A DNA stretch of 18,770 nucleotides from Cytophagaceae bacterium UBA7467 (lineage in GTDB: Bacteria > Bacteroidota > Bacteroidia > Cytophagales > Spirosomataceae), in the NCBI GenBank assembly GCA_002479785.1, contig DLPD01000029.1, forward strand, positions 185,271 through 204,040. The letters run 5' to 3'. The notes under the pieces were generated by a model. The model did no database searches and had not been told where the DNA came from. It was given only the letters and a program-made list of their open reading frames with translations. How positions within the stretch are numbered: the stretch's first letter is position 1; each line of letters opens with the position of its first letter. Shown here piece after piece: positions 7,954-16,371 of this stretch. Position numbers and translations under genes: made by a program.

Positions 7954-8385
7954 ATGCTAGAAATAAAATCACCCCAAACCGAATCCGACTGGAAGGCCTA
8001 TTACGCTTTGCGCTTTAGCGTATTAAGAGAACCTTGGAATCAACCCTTGGGCTCAGAAGTATTAGCAGATGAGGACCAAGCCATTCATGCCATCGCAGTG
8101 GAAAACGGAGAAGTACTAGGGGTTGCGCGTATGCATGAATCAGCAAAAAATCAAGGTCAGGTACGCTGCGTGGCCACCGCTACGAAAGCGCAAGGGAAAG
8201 GAATTGGGAAAACCATTATGGCTTATTTAGAAGAGAAAGCCATTGAAAAAGGCTGGACCGAAATCGTATTGGAGGCTAGGGAAAATGCCGTACCCTTTTA
8301 CCAAGCGATTGGATATAGGATTGTGGCGGAATCTTATTTGTTGTTTGGCGAAATACAACATTTCCGGATGCAAAAAAGCCTATAA
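7954..8385 (+). CDS. GNAT-family N-acetyltransferase
   Basis: A 143-residue single-domain GNAT protein. It opens with MLEIKSPQTESDWKAYYALR, common for small Bacteroidota GNATs. Motif A is seen as QVRCVATATKAQGKGIGKTI, where QGKGIG is the acetyl-CoA pyrophosphate loop; the later ENAVPFYQAIGY is the motif B region. The acceptor substrate is unknown. I chose ATG 7954: a longer in-frame start (TTG 7882) would overlap the end of rny and translate through the terminator hairpin, giving meaningless residues. With this start the leader is squeezed between the rny terminator and the ATG (7 nt), so how the gene is transcribed is unclear. It converges on bioB across a bidirectional hairpin. Confidence 0.85.
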   Translation: MLEIKSPQTESDWKAYYALRFSVLREPWNQPLGSEVLADEDQAIHAIAVENGEVLGVARMHESAKNQGQVRCVATATKAQGKGIGKTIMAYLEEKAIEKGWTEIVLEARENAVPFYQAIGYRIVAESYLLFGEIQHFRMQKSL

Positions 8386-8423
8386 AAAAAGCGCTACCTC
8401 CTTCGAAATAGCGCTTCCTTTTT
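8384..8423. terminator. Bidirectional terminator between GNAT gene and bioB
   Basis: An 8-bp stem (AAGCGCTA 8389-8396 / TAGCGCTT 8409-8416) encloses a 12-nt loop containing TTCGAAA. On the plus strand it is followed by CCTTTTT. On the minus strand it is followed by a run of seven or more T. It fits termination of both converging genes and shares a core with the palindrome at the pheT/ffh junction. Confidence 0.85.
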
Positions 8424-8434
8424 ATTAACCTAAA

Positions 8435-9454
8435 TTAGTGCGTGTGCTCTAAACCTTGGGCACTTGGAATCTGGTTAAATTCAATGCCTGATTTACGCGC
8501 ATCTTTGAATGCTTCCTTAGGCTTAATGCTCAAGATTTGGAACAATTCAGCATCTGATTTCGTATCAGGGTTTGGTGTTGTTAATAAGACATCCCCTGAG
8601 AAGATTGAATTCGCTCCTGCCATAAAGCAAAAAGCTTGACCTTCGTAAGTTAACTCTAAACGACCGGCAGACAAACGAACCGCGGACTTAGGCATCATGA
8701 TTCTAGCAGTGGCAATCACGCGAACAAGATCCCACACAGAAGCGGTCTTTTGATTCTCGAAAGGCGTTCCCTCCACTGGAACTAAATTATTCACTGGAAC
8801 CGATTCAGGGTGCTCAGGCAAATTCGCTAGCGTCAAAAGCATTCCAATACGATCTCCTGCACTTTCGCCCATTCCGATGATTCCTCCTGAACAAACAGAT
8901 AATTTTGCTTTACGCACGTTTCCTAGCGTCTCTAAGCGATCGTCATAGGTGCGCGTCGAAATAACATCATCGTAATATTCCTCACTCGTATCAATGTTAT
9001 GATTATAGGCATACAAACCTGCATCCTTTAATTTCTGAGCTTGCTCTTCTGATAACATCCCTAAGGTACAGCAAACCTCCATACCTAATGAATTCACACC
9101 TTTCACCATGTCTAACACCCGGTCAAAGTCCTTGTTATCACGCACCTCGCGCCAAGCCGCTCCCATGCAGAAGCGAGAGCTCCCATTCTCTTTTGCTCGG
9201 TTAGCCGCTTGAATTACCTCCTCGTAGGGAAGTAACTTCTGTACCTTCACATTCGTGTGGTAGCGAGCTGCTTGTGAACAATAGGAACAATCTTCCGGGC
9301 AACCACCGGTTTTGATGGAAAGCAACGTAGAAATTTGGACCTCATTGGGGTCAAAATTCTCGCGGTGTACTGTCGCCGCCTGATAAACCAAATCCAAAAA
9401 AGGTTGGTTGTATATTTTTTCTACCTCTTCACGAGTCCAATTATTACGTACCAT
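8435..9454 (-). CDS. bioB: Biotin synthase
   Basis: A 339-residue radical-SAM enzyme that inserts sulfur into dethiobiotin, the last step of biotin synthesis. The [4Fe-4S] motif CPEDCSYC gives C52, C56 and C59. The family-typical SRFCMGAAWREVRD, EVCCTLGM, YNHNIDTSEEYY and SVCSGGIIGMGE segments carry the conserved cysteines and SAM/substrate residues of the second-cluster side. RLSAGR near the C-terminus supplies the conserved arginine region. ATG 9454 (MVRNNWTREEVEKIYN) matches the family start; a TTG at 9475 would add seven residues overlapping sppA. It lies 13 bp after sppA, so it is probably the last gene of ppa-sppA-bioB. No other biotin genes are in the window. Confidence 0.96.
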   Translation of the reverse strand: MVRNNWTREEVEKIYNQPFLDLVYQAATVHRENFDPNEVQISTLLSIKTGGCPEDCSYCSQAARYHTNVKVQKLLPYEEVIQAANRAKENGSSRFCMGAAWREVRDNKDFDRVLDMVKGVNSLGMEVCCTLGMLSEEQAQKLKDAGLYAYNHNIDTSEEYYDDVISTRTYDDRLETLGNVRKAKLSVCSGGIIGMGESAGDRIGMLLTLANLPEHPESVPVNNLVPVEGTPFENQKTASVWDLVRVIATARIMMPKSAVRLSAGRLELTYEGQAFCFMAGANSIFSGDVLLTTPNPDTKSDAELFQILSIKPKEAFKDARKSGIEFNQIPSAQGLEHTH

Positions 9455-9467
9455 ATACTCTTTATTT

Positions 9468-11237
9468 CTATTCAAATTCCATTAAATAAGGCATCATAGC
9501 TAAGAAGCCTTCTCTTTTTTTCCAACGGTTCACCTCTAAAACTGACGAAGCCCAAGGCATATTTTTAGCTAGTAACCGCTCTGAAAGGGATGATTCAGAC
9601 GTCGCTGAATTCAACAACTCGTCTACGAATGACTTTGCCTTCGGATAAACGGACACTTTGTAGGTACCCGGCTTTAATTTCACTTTAGCAGCAGCTATCT
9701 CAATCGCCTTATCCAAACCACCTAATTCATCCACTAAACCTATCTGCTTAGCTTGTGCCCCCGTCCAAACACGACCACCGGCTAAAGATTGTAATCGCTG
9801 TAAAGTCATCTTACGACCCGCCGCTGCCTTTGTGGTAAATGACAAGTACCCTTTATTCACGGAGTTCTGTACCACTGATTTTTGGAAATCGGTTAAGGCC
9901 CCTGCCGATGTCATAAAATTAGAGTTTGCGTGTGTATTCACGTGATCCTGTGTAATACCCAAGGTGTTTTTCAAGAAATTGTCCACATTGAACCACGCCG
10001 CAAAAATACCGATTGAACCTGTTATTGTGGTAGGTTGAGCCACTATCACGTCCGTTCCCATCGCCATGTAATAACCGCCGGAAGCTGCATAATTCGACAT
10101 TGACGAGATAACAGGTTTCACCTTCTTAGTCAATTCAATCTCGCGCCACATGATGTCAGACGCTAAAGAAGATCCTCCTGGAGAATCGATACGAAGCACA
10201 ATCGCTTTTACTGATTTACTTTCTCGCAGTTTCTTTAATTCTTTTACAAAATCATCTGAACCAATATTTCCCTCTGCTGCCTTCGTTCCAGAAATCTCTC
10301 CCTCTGCTACTAAAACAGCAATACGATCCTTCCCTTCCACCTCATCAATCGGATTCTTTGCCTTCAAATAATTATTCACAGACACATAAATCACTTTCTC
10401 TTTCTCCCCAGAGGCTTTTTTCAATAAGGCCTCAAACTCATCCCAGTATGCTTGCTTCACCATCCCTAATTTCTCTGCATTAGCTGGTTCGAAAGCCTGC
10501 AAGCTGTCGGCAATTTGATCTAATTTACGAACCGGAATATTCTTAGAACGGGCAATTTTATCAAACACATACGTGTTAATTGATTGTAAGAAGGAGGATG
10601 TCTGCGCCTTGTTTTCTTCACTCATATCCTCACGAATAAATGGCTCAACCGCTGACTTATAGGTACCTACTCGGAAAACTAAAGGTTCAATTTCTAATTT
10701 ATCTAAAGCTTTCTTGTAAAACGTATATTGAACGCTAATGCCATTAAAATCCAATAAACCATTCGGATTTAAATAGGTCTTATCCGCCACAGATGAAATG
10801 TAATAGCCCTTTTCTGTATACGAATTCGCATAGGCATAGACGAATTTGCCTGACTTTTGGAACTTCTGAATCGCCTCCCGAATCTCGGATAGCTGAGCAT
10901 ATCCAGCAATGGGGAAACTAGCATCTAAATAAATACCCTTGATTTTAGGATCTACTTTCGCGCGCTCTAAAGCTGACAAAACCTGAATTAATCCCAAATT
11001 TTCTGGCGGTGCAAAATACAAATCCGTTAGTGCCGCGAAAGGATTATCTTCCGTCGTTGCATTTTCAACAATAGGGCGGTTCAAATCCAGTTTTAATACC
11101 GAATTATCTTTCAAATCATACACCTCATCTGAACTACCGATGGCAGCACCTACGCCAGCCAAAAGTAATAAAGTGACGATCGCAAAAAGAAAAAGTCCGA
11201 CCACAGTCGCTAACGAATACTTGACAAATTGCCACAT
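9468..11237 (-). CDS. sppA: Signal peptide peptidase SppA, 67-kDa type
   Basis: A 589-residue membrane-anchored serine protease of family S49, the long tandem-domain form. A single N-terminal transmembrane helix (residues about 8-33) anchors it, with the rest on the extracytoplasmic side. The catalytic lysine is K194 in VGTYKSAVEPF and the nucleophilic serine S356 in DSPGGSS, the Lys/Ser arrangement of the E. coli-type enzyme in which the two residues come from different repeats. It degrades signal peptides left in the membrane after secretion. It follows ppa by 21 bp and precedes bioB by 13 bp on the same strand; this grouping has no obvious shared pathway. Confidence 0.95.
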   Translation of the reverse strand: MWQFVKYSLATVVGLFLFAIVTLLLLAGVGAAIGSSDEVYDLKDNSVLKLDLNRPIVENATTEDNPFAALTDLYFAPPENLGLIQVLSALERAKVDPKIKGIYLDASFPIAGYAQLSEIREAIQKFQKSGKFVYAYANSYTEKGYYISSVADKTYLNPNGLLDFNGISVQYTFYKKALDKLEIEPLVFRVGTYKSAVEPFIREDMSEENKAQTSSFLQSINTYVFDKIARSKNIPVRKLDQIADSLQAFEPANAEKLGMVKQAYWDEFEALLKKASGEKEKVIYVSVNNYLKAKNPIDEVEGKDRIAVLVAEGEISGTKAAEGNIGSDDFVKELKKLRESKSVKAIVLRIDSPGGSSLASDIMWREIELTKKVKPVISSMSNYAASGGYYMAMGTDVIVAQPTTITGSIGIFAAWFNVDNFLKNTLGITQDHVNTHANSNFMTSAGALTDFQKSVVQNSVNKGYLSFTTKAAAGRKMTLQRLQSLAGGRVWTGAQAKQIGLVDELGGLDKAIEIAAAKVKLKPGTYKVSVYPKAKSFVDELLNSATSESSLSERLLAKNMPWASSVLEVNRWKKREGFLAMMPYLMEFE

Positions 11238-11258
11238 AGCTTATCTAAATTAAGGTTA

Positions 11259-11876
11259 TTAACCAAAGTTTTTACGGTAGTCTTCGCGCGCCTGACGAAT
11301 GACTTCAAACGCCACATCGCGACCATAAATATCATCAATATCTACCGCATTTGAAGTAGTTTCCCCTGGCAACATTTTATAGGTCCAGAAATAGTGTCTC
11401 AAACGCTCCACGATGTCCTTAGGCGCATCCGAAATATCTTTCCATTTGCCATAAATCGGATCATCTTTCAACACCGCAATAATTTTATCATCCGCCTCAC
11501 CCTTGTCAATCATGCGAATTCCCCCAATTGGAATCGCCTGACACAAAATATCACCATGCGTAATCGCACGCTCTGAAAGCACTAATATATCCAATGGATC
11601 ACCATCCCCTCTTTCAATATCTTTGCCCGAATACTTACGCGCTAATTCCGCGATACCATCCGAACAATACGTCTGTGGCAAAAAACCATATAAAGCAGGC
11701 ACAATATTCGAAAATTTCTGCGGACGATCAATCTTGAGATATCCTGTTTGCTTATCAATTTCGTATTTAACAGTGTCTGTAGGTACTATTTCAATAAACG
11801 CGGTCACTAATTCAGGCATATGGTCCCCTATCTGTACGCCATGCCAAGGATGTGCCTTAAAGAAGTTTCTATTCAT
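11259..11876 (-). CDS. ppa: Inorganic pyrophosphatase, family I
   Basis: A 205-residue soluble pyrophosphatase that hydrolyses PPi to two phosphates, pulling biosynthetic reactions forward. The family I signature DGDPLDILV gives metal ligands D91, D93 and D96. YGFLPQTYCSDG (63-74), the EADDKII region and the later VERLRHYFWTYK also fit. It is somewhat longer than the E. coli enzyme at the N-terminus. The start is ATG 11876. It appears to be the first gene of ppa-sppA-bioB and diverges from def across 101 bp. On its own side that gap contains only imperfect -7 candidates (for example TAGATTTA at 11888-11895, too near the ATG). Confidence 0.94.
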   Translation of the reverse strand: MNRNFFKAHPWHGVQIGDHMPELVTAFIEIVPTDTVKYEIDKQTGYLKIDRPQKFSNIVPALYGFLPQTYCSDGIAELARKYSGKDIERGDGDPLDILVLSERAITHGDILCQAIPIGGIRMIDKGEADDKIIAVLKDDPIYGKWKDISDAPKDIVERLRHYFWTYKMLPGETTSNAVDIDDIYGRDVAFEVIRQAREDYRKNFG

Positions 11877-11946
11877 AATCTTTTTATTAAATCTAACTTA
11901 GGTTAAAAATCCCTGCAAATTACGAAAAACAAAGGATAAATTCTGC

Positions 11947-11954
11947 TAAATTTG
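11947..11954 (+). promoter_or_regulatory. -7 promoter element (TAAATTTG) for def-pheT
   Basis: An exact TAnnTTTG match 23 nt upstream of the def ATG, in the 101-bp ppa/def divergent gap. No clear -33 TTTG at the usual distance. It predicts a short leader of roughly 16 nt. Confidence 0.55.
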
Positions 11955-11977
11955 TTGTTTGCATTGCGCTAATAGAC

Positions 11978-12550
11978 ATGATTTATCCAATAATACCCTA
12001 CGGGGACCCTGTTTTAAGAAAAGTTGCTTCCCCTATTGAATTAGGTAGCATCGATTTAATCAAATTATCGGAAGATATGTTCGAGACCATGTATGCGGCT
12101 AGCGGCGTAGGTTTAGCTGCACCCCAAATTGGCATGGACATTCGGTTGTTTGTAGTAGACGGTCGCCCCATGAATGAAGGAGAAAAGGATGAAGATGTGG
12201 ATGAGTCATTAATTGGTTTCAAGAAAGTATTTGTGAATCCGACTATTTTGGAAGAAACGGGAGATGAATGGGGATTCGAGGAAGGATGTCTTTCGATCCC
12301 AGGTATTCGCGGTGAGGTGTATCGCCCTGAATACGTGAAAATTCACTATTGGACCGAGCATGGAGAAGAAAGAACAGATGTTTTTGAAAGCCTTGCAGCC
12401 CGCATCATCCAACATGAATATGATCATATCGAAGGTATTTTGTTTACGGATCACTTGAATCCTGTGAAGAAGCGCCTTATTAAAAATAAGTTAAGTGATA
12501 TCACGCGAGGAAAAGTTTCCGTGGATTACAAAATGAAGCTTACTCGTTAA
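11978..12550 (+). CDS. def: Peptide deformylase
   Basis: A 190-residue metalloenzyme that removes the formyl group from the initiator methionine of new proteins. All three family motifs are present: GVGLAAPQIG (43-52), EGCLSIPG with metal ligand C104, and QHEYDHIEG with ligands H146 and H150 and catalytic E147. An acidic insertion (about residues 66-80, MNEGEKDEDVDES) lies between motifs 1 and 2. It is the first gene of a two-gene unit with pheT, which starts 8 bp after its stop. Both products serve translation. Confidence 0.96.
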   Translation: MIYPIIPYGDPVLRKVASPIELGSIDLIKLSEDMFETMYAASGVGLAAPQIGMDIRLFVVDGRPMNEGEKDEDVDESLIGFKKVFVNPTILEETGDEWGFEEGCLSIPGIRGEVYRPEYVKIHYWTEHGEERTDVFESLAARIIQHEYDHIEGILFTDHLNPVKKRLIKNKLSDITRGKVSVDYKMKLTR

Positions 12551-12558
12551 TTAGACAG

Positions 12559-14991
12559 ATGAAAATTTCCCTTAATTGGTTACGCGATTTTATTGATATT
12601 TCGAAGCTTCCTGCCCAAGGTAGCCCAGAAGAATTAGACATTTTATTAACTAACACAGGACTAGAAGTGGAAGGCATTGAGCCGCACGATAAAGTTCCTG
12701 GTGGATTGAAAGGGTTCGTCGTAGGTGAAGTGTTAACCTGCGAGAAATTCGAAGTGAAAGAGAAAACCTTGAGTCTCACGACAGTGGACGCTGGTTTGGA
12801 TGAAATATTAACGATTGTATGTGGAGCTGCGAATGTGGCAGCAGGCCAAAAAGTGATCGTTGCCACACCTGGCACCCAATTATACGATAAAGAAGGCACA
12901 GCATTATTCAAAATCGAGAAGCGCAAAGTCTACGGGCAGCCCTCAGAGGGAATGATTTGTGCAGAAGATGAAATTGGAATTGGAACATCTCATGATGGCA
13001 TTTTAGTACTTGATACGCAAGTGCCTAACGGCACACCAGCGGCATCGTATTTTGACATCGCAGGAGATTTAGTTCTAGAAATTGGATTAACGCCAAATCG
13101 CGCCGACGCTGCCTCTCACTGGGGGGTAGCTCGTGATATTCGGGCTGTAACGGGCCTACCAATACAATTGCCATCACCTGCTTTAGTAATTGAAAGTAAT
13201 GCACATCCCATCGCTGTCGAGGTAAAAGATGCGGGGTGCGATCGTTTCTGCGGCATCACCATCGATGGTATACAAGTAGCGCCATCACCAGCCTGGTTGC
13301 AGGAACGTCTAGCTGCTATCGGATTACGTCCCATTAATAATGTGGTCGACATCACTAATTTCATCTGCCATGGTTTAGGCCAGCCTATGCATGCCTATGA
13401 TTGGAATGAGATTAAAGGTGGTAAATTAATCGTTGATTCTTTACCAGCTGGAACCGTTTTCAAGACCTTAGACGGCATTGAACGCAAATTAACGGGCGAA
13501 GAATTAATGATATGCGATGCTTCAGGCGCTATTGGCATAGCTGGCGTGATGGGCGGAGAAGATTCTGGCATTAAAGACAGCACAACGCGTGTTTTCTTAG
13601 AAGTGGCTCACTTTAAACCGGAGCGCATTCGGAAAGCAAGCCAAATTCACGGACTTAAAACCGATGCTTCCTTCCGTTTCGAGCGTGGCACGGATATTCA
13701 AGCAAAATTATTCGCATTAGAATACGCGGCCCAATTAATACAAGAATTAGCCGGAGGTAAAATCACGTCTGAACCAATCGATTATTATCCTACTCAGGTT
13801 GAATTAGTTAGCATACCTGTCAGTGTGCGTCGTGTGCAACAATACATTGGAGTAGAATTAGCCTCAGAGCGAATCAAAGAAATTTTAACATTGTTGGATT
13901 TCAAAATCGAAGCTGACAAAGGCGACGAATTCGTAGCCATCGCCCCTGCTTACCGCGTCGATGTGACGAGGGAAGCGGATATCATCGAGGAAATCTTACG
14001 TATCCATGGTTTGGATAACATCCCGCTATCGGATCATTTGAGTGCGAATTTCATCTCAGAATTCCCTTTGTTAGACAAGGAACGCGTGCAGTTGAATATC
14101 TCCCAGATTTTAACGGCTAAAGGATTCCAAGAAATCATTACCAACTCGCTAACAAAAGCCGATGCACACGCATCCATTGCGAAAGATTTATCCTTTGAAA
14201 CGGTAGAAATCCTCAACCGTCTTTCTGAAGATTTAGGCGTCATGAGACAACACATGTCCTTTGCCGGATTAGAAGTCTTAGCTCATAATATTAACCGCCG
14301 CCAAAAAGATTTGAAAATCTTTGAATTTGGCAAAACCTATCACAAAAAAGGCGCTAAATACATCGAAAAAAGACATTTAGCCTTATTTACGACAGGATTA
14401 TGGGCTGGAGAAACCTGGTCAAGCGCACCTACTAAAACCGCGCTTCACCACTTATACCAAGTAAGCATCGAGCTAATGCGCTCCTTAGGTGTAACTGAGT
14501 TTGAGACCGATACGATCGAAAATTCGAGTGTTTTTGCCTTTGGGTTACGCATTTCCATCAACAAAAAAGTGTGTCTAGAGGTAGGGATGATTCACCCTAA
14601 TTTGGCTGCCAAATGGGAAGTTAAACAAGACGTATTCTTCGCGGATTTCGACTGGGATTACTGGGTAAAACAAGAAAAAGCAGACTTCGTCTACCAGGAG
14701 ATTTCTAAATTCCCTGAGGTACGTCGTGACTTATCCCTTGTCGTAGATAAAACGGTTAGCTACCAAGCGATTCGCAAACTTGCAGAGCAATACGAGAAGA
14801 ATTTACTGAAAAATGTGTCGATATTCGACGTCTACGAAGGCAAAAACTTAGGCGAGGGCAAGAAGGCTTATTCCGTGAGCTTTACGCTACAGGATGAGTC
14901 TCAAACCTTAACAGATAAGGTGATTGAGTCCACAATGGATCGCTTAATGAAAGGATTCGAGAAGGAAATAGGAGCGCTAATTCGAAAATAA
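12559..14991 (+). CDS. pheT: Phenylalanine--tRNA ligase beta subunit
   Basis: An 810-residue full-length beta subunit of the alpha2-beta2 PheRS. In order: an N-terminal segment (KISLNWLRDFIDI); an EMAP-like tRNA-binding domain (about 50-155); a B3/4 editing domain in the middle (containing RFCGITIDGI and RPINNVVDITNFICHGLGQPMHAYD); a B5 domain (about 413-490); a catalytic-like core domain; and a C-terminal FDX-ACB anticodon-binding domain (712-810, FPEVRRDLSLVVD onward). The alpha subunit gene pheS is not in the window, so the subunits are encoded apart here. The stop codon is the last base pair triplet before the ffh stop on the other strand. Confidence 0.97.
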   Translation: MKISLNWLRDFIDISKLPAQGSPEELDILLTNTGLEVEGIEPHDKVPGGLKGFVVGEVLTCEKFEVKEKTLSLTTVDAGLDEILTIVCGAANVAAGQKVIVATPGTQLYDKEGTALFKIEKRKVYGQPSEGMICAEDEIGIGTSHDGILVLDTQVPNGTPAASYFDIAGDLVLEIGLTPNRADAASHWGVARDIRAVTGLPIQLPSPALVIESNAHPIAVEVKDAGCDRFCGITIDGIQVAPSPAWLQERLAAIGLRPINNVVDITNFICHGLGQPMHAYDWNEIKGGKLIVDSLPAGTVFKTLDGIERKLTGEELMICDASGAIGIAGVMGGEDSGIKDSTTRVFLEVAHFKPERIRKASQIHGLKTDASFRFERGTDIQAKLFALEYAAQLIQELAGGKITSEPIDYYPTQVELVSIPVSVRRVQQYIGVELASERIKEILTLLDFKIEADKGDEFVAIAPAYRVDVTREADIIEEILRIHGLDNIPLSDHLSANFISEFPLLDKERVQLNISQILTAKGFQEIITNSLTKADAHASIAKDLSFETVEILNRLSEDLGVMRQHMSFAGLEVLAHNINRRQKDLKIFEFGKTYHKKGAKYIEKRHLALFTTGLWAGETWSSAPTKTALHHLYQVSIELMRSLGVTEFETDTIENSSVFAFGLRISINKKVCLEVGMIHPNLAAKWEVKQDVFFADFDWDYWVKQEKADFVYQEISKFPEVRRDLSLVVDKTVSYQAIRKLAEQYEKNLLKNVSIFDVYEGKNLGEGKKAYSVSFTLQDESQTLTDKVIESTMDRLMKGFEKEIGALIRK

Positions 14992-14999
14992 TTAGCGCT
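14973..14999. repeat. Palindrome spanning the abutting pheT and ffh stop codons
   Basis: A perfect 10-bp inverted repeat (AGCGCTAATT 14973-14982 / AATTAGCGCT 14990-14999) with a 7-nt loop (CGAAAAT). It covers the last codons and stop of pheT and, on the other strand, the last codons and stop of ffh. It lacks a T tract on either side, so it is at best an atypical bidirectional terminator. Confidence 0.75.
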
Positions 15000-16326
15000 T
15001 GAACATGCCCCCTAAATTAGGCATCTTCATCTTTCCATCTTGAACCTTGTTCATCATCTTCATCATTTTGCGCATGTCTTCAAACTGCTTCAACAGGTTA
15101 TTCACCTCTTGAATCGACGTTCCCGACCCTGCCACAATCCGATTCTTGCGAGATGGGTTCAAAATATCTGGATTTTGACGCTCCTTCGGAGTCATTGAAC
15201 TAATGATCGCTTCAATCGGCTTGAAGGAATCATTGGAAATGTCCACATCCTTCACGGCTTGACTCATTCCTGGCACCATACCCATCAAGTCCTTGATGTT
15301 ACCCATCTTCTTGATTTGCTGTAACTGTGCGTAGAAGTCCTCAAACGTAAAGTTGTTTTGACGTATCTTCTTATTTAATCGAGCCGCCTCCTCTTCATCA
15401 AAAGCCTGTTGCGCACGCTCTACTAAAGACAAAACGTCCCCCATTCCGAGGATACGGTTTGCCATACGATCAGGATAGAACTGATCCAAGGCCTCCATTT
15501 TTTCCCCTGTAGAAATGAATTTGATAGGTTTATCTACAATTTGACGGATAGAAAGAGCCGCACCACCGCGAGAATCTCCATCTAATTTCGTTAAGACAAC
15601 GCCATCAAAGTTTAATCGATCGTTAAAGGTCTTGGCCGTATTCACCGCATCTTGACCCGTCATCGAATCCACAACGAATAAAATCTCCGTTGGTTTAATC
15701 GCCTCTTTTACGGCTGCGATCTCGTTCATCATCGCCTCATCCACCGCTAAACGACCCGCCGTATCGACGATGACTACTTTTTTACCCATTTTACGGGCAT
15801 AAGACAATGCGTTCTCCGCGATGCTTACCGCATTTTTATTTTCAGGCTCAGCGTATACTTCCACCCCTACCTGCTCTCCCAATACTTTCAATTGGTCGAT
15901 TGCCGCTGGACGGTAAATATCGCAGGCTACTAATAGCACATTACGTCCCCCTTTTTTAATGTATTGAGCTAATTTACCCGAGAAAGTCGTCTTACCAGAT
16001 CCTTGTAAACCCGCAATTAAAATGACCGATGGATCTCCTTTCAGGTTAATATCCTGCTTTTGGCCACCCATTAATTGGGTTAATTCTTCGTGAACAATTT
16101 TAATTAATAATTGTCCAGGTTCTACGGCAATGAGGATTTTTTGACCCATCGCCTGATCTTTAATTCGATCCGTAATTTCTTTCGCTACCTTGTAGTTAAC
16201 GTCCGCATCCATTAAGGCGCGGCGAATTTCCTTCACCGTAGCAGCAACGTTAATATCCGTAATTCTACCGTTCCCTTTTAGGGTACGCATAGCAGTGGTT
16301 AACTTCGAACTTAAATTCTCAAACAT
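14992..16326 (-). CDS. ffh: Signal recognition particle protein Ffh (SRP54)
   Basis: A 444-residue SRP GTPase that binds signal sequences and 4.5S RNA and targets nascent membrane proteins through FtsY. The N domain occupies about residues 1-85. The G domain has the P-loop GLQGSGKTT (106-114), DTAGR (188-192) and TKLDGDSRGG (246-255). The M domain (about 330-444) ends in the methionine-rich MRKMMKMMNKVQDGKMKM. It lies 45 bp downstream of purU on the same strand, so cotranscription is possible. That gap has a near-match -7 (TAAAATTTG on the minus strand, one base too long). Its 3' end abuts pheT with zero intervening bases. Confidence 0.97.
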   Translation of the reverse strand: MFENLSSKLTTAMRTLKGNGRITDINVAATVKEIRRALMDADVNYKVAKEITDRIKDQAMGQKILIAVEPGQLLIKIVHEELTQLMGGQKQDINLKGDPSVILIAGLQGSGKTTFSGKLAQYIKKGGRNVLLVACDIYRPAAIDQLKVLGEQVGVEVYAEPENKNAVSIAENALSYARKMGKKVVIVDTAGRLAVDEAMMNEIAAVKEAIKPTEILFVVDSMTGQDAVNTAKTFNDRLNFDGVVLTKLDGDSRGGAALSIRQIVDKPIKFISTGEKMEALDQFYPDRMANRILGMGDVLSLVERAQQAFDEEEAARLNKKIRQNNFTFEDFYAQLQQIKKMGNIKDLMGMVPGMSQAVKDVDISNDSFKPIEAIISSMTPKERQNPDILNPSRKNRIVAGSGTSIQEVNNLLKQFEDMRKMMKMMNKVQDGKMKMPNLGGMFKR

Positions 16327-16371
16327 AGTATCTAAAAAAAGGACTGCAATTTACGCTATTTCAGGCAAATT

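Noticed and set aside
11888..11895. TAGATTTA on the minus strand as the ppa promoter
   Set aside because: It has one mismatch to TAnnTTTG and would start the transcript about 5 nt from the ATG, so I do not call it.
12540..12926. 128-residue minus-strand open frame over the start of pheT
   Set aside because: It is antisense to the conserved tRNA-binding region of pheT, with no recognisable domain or promoter.
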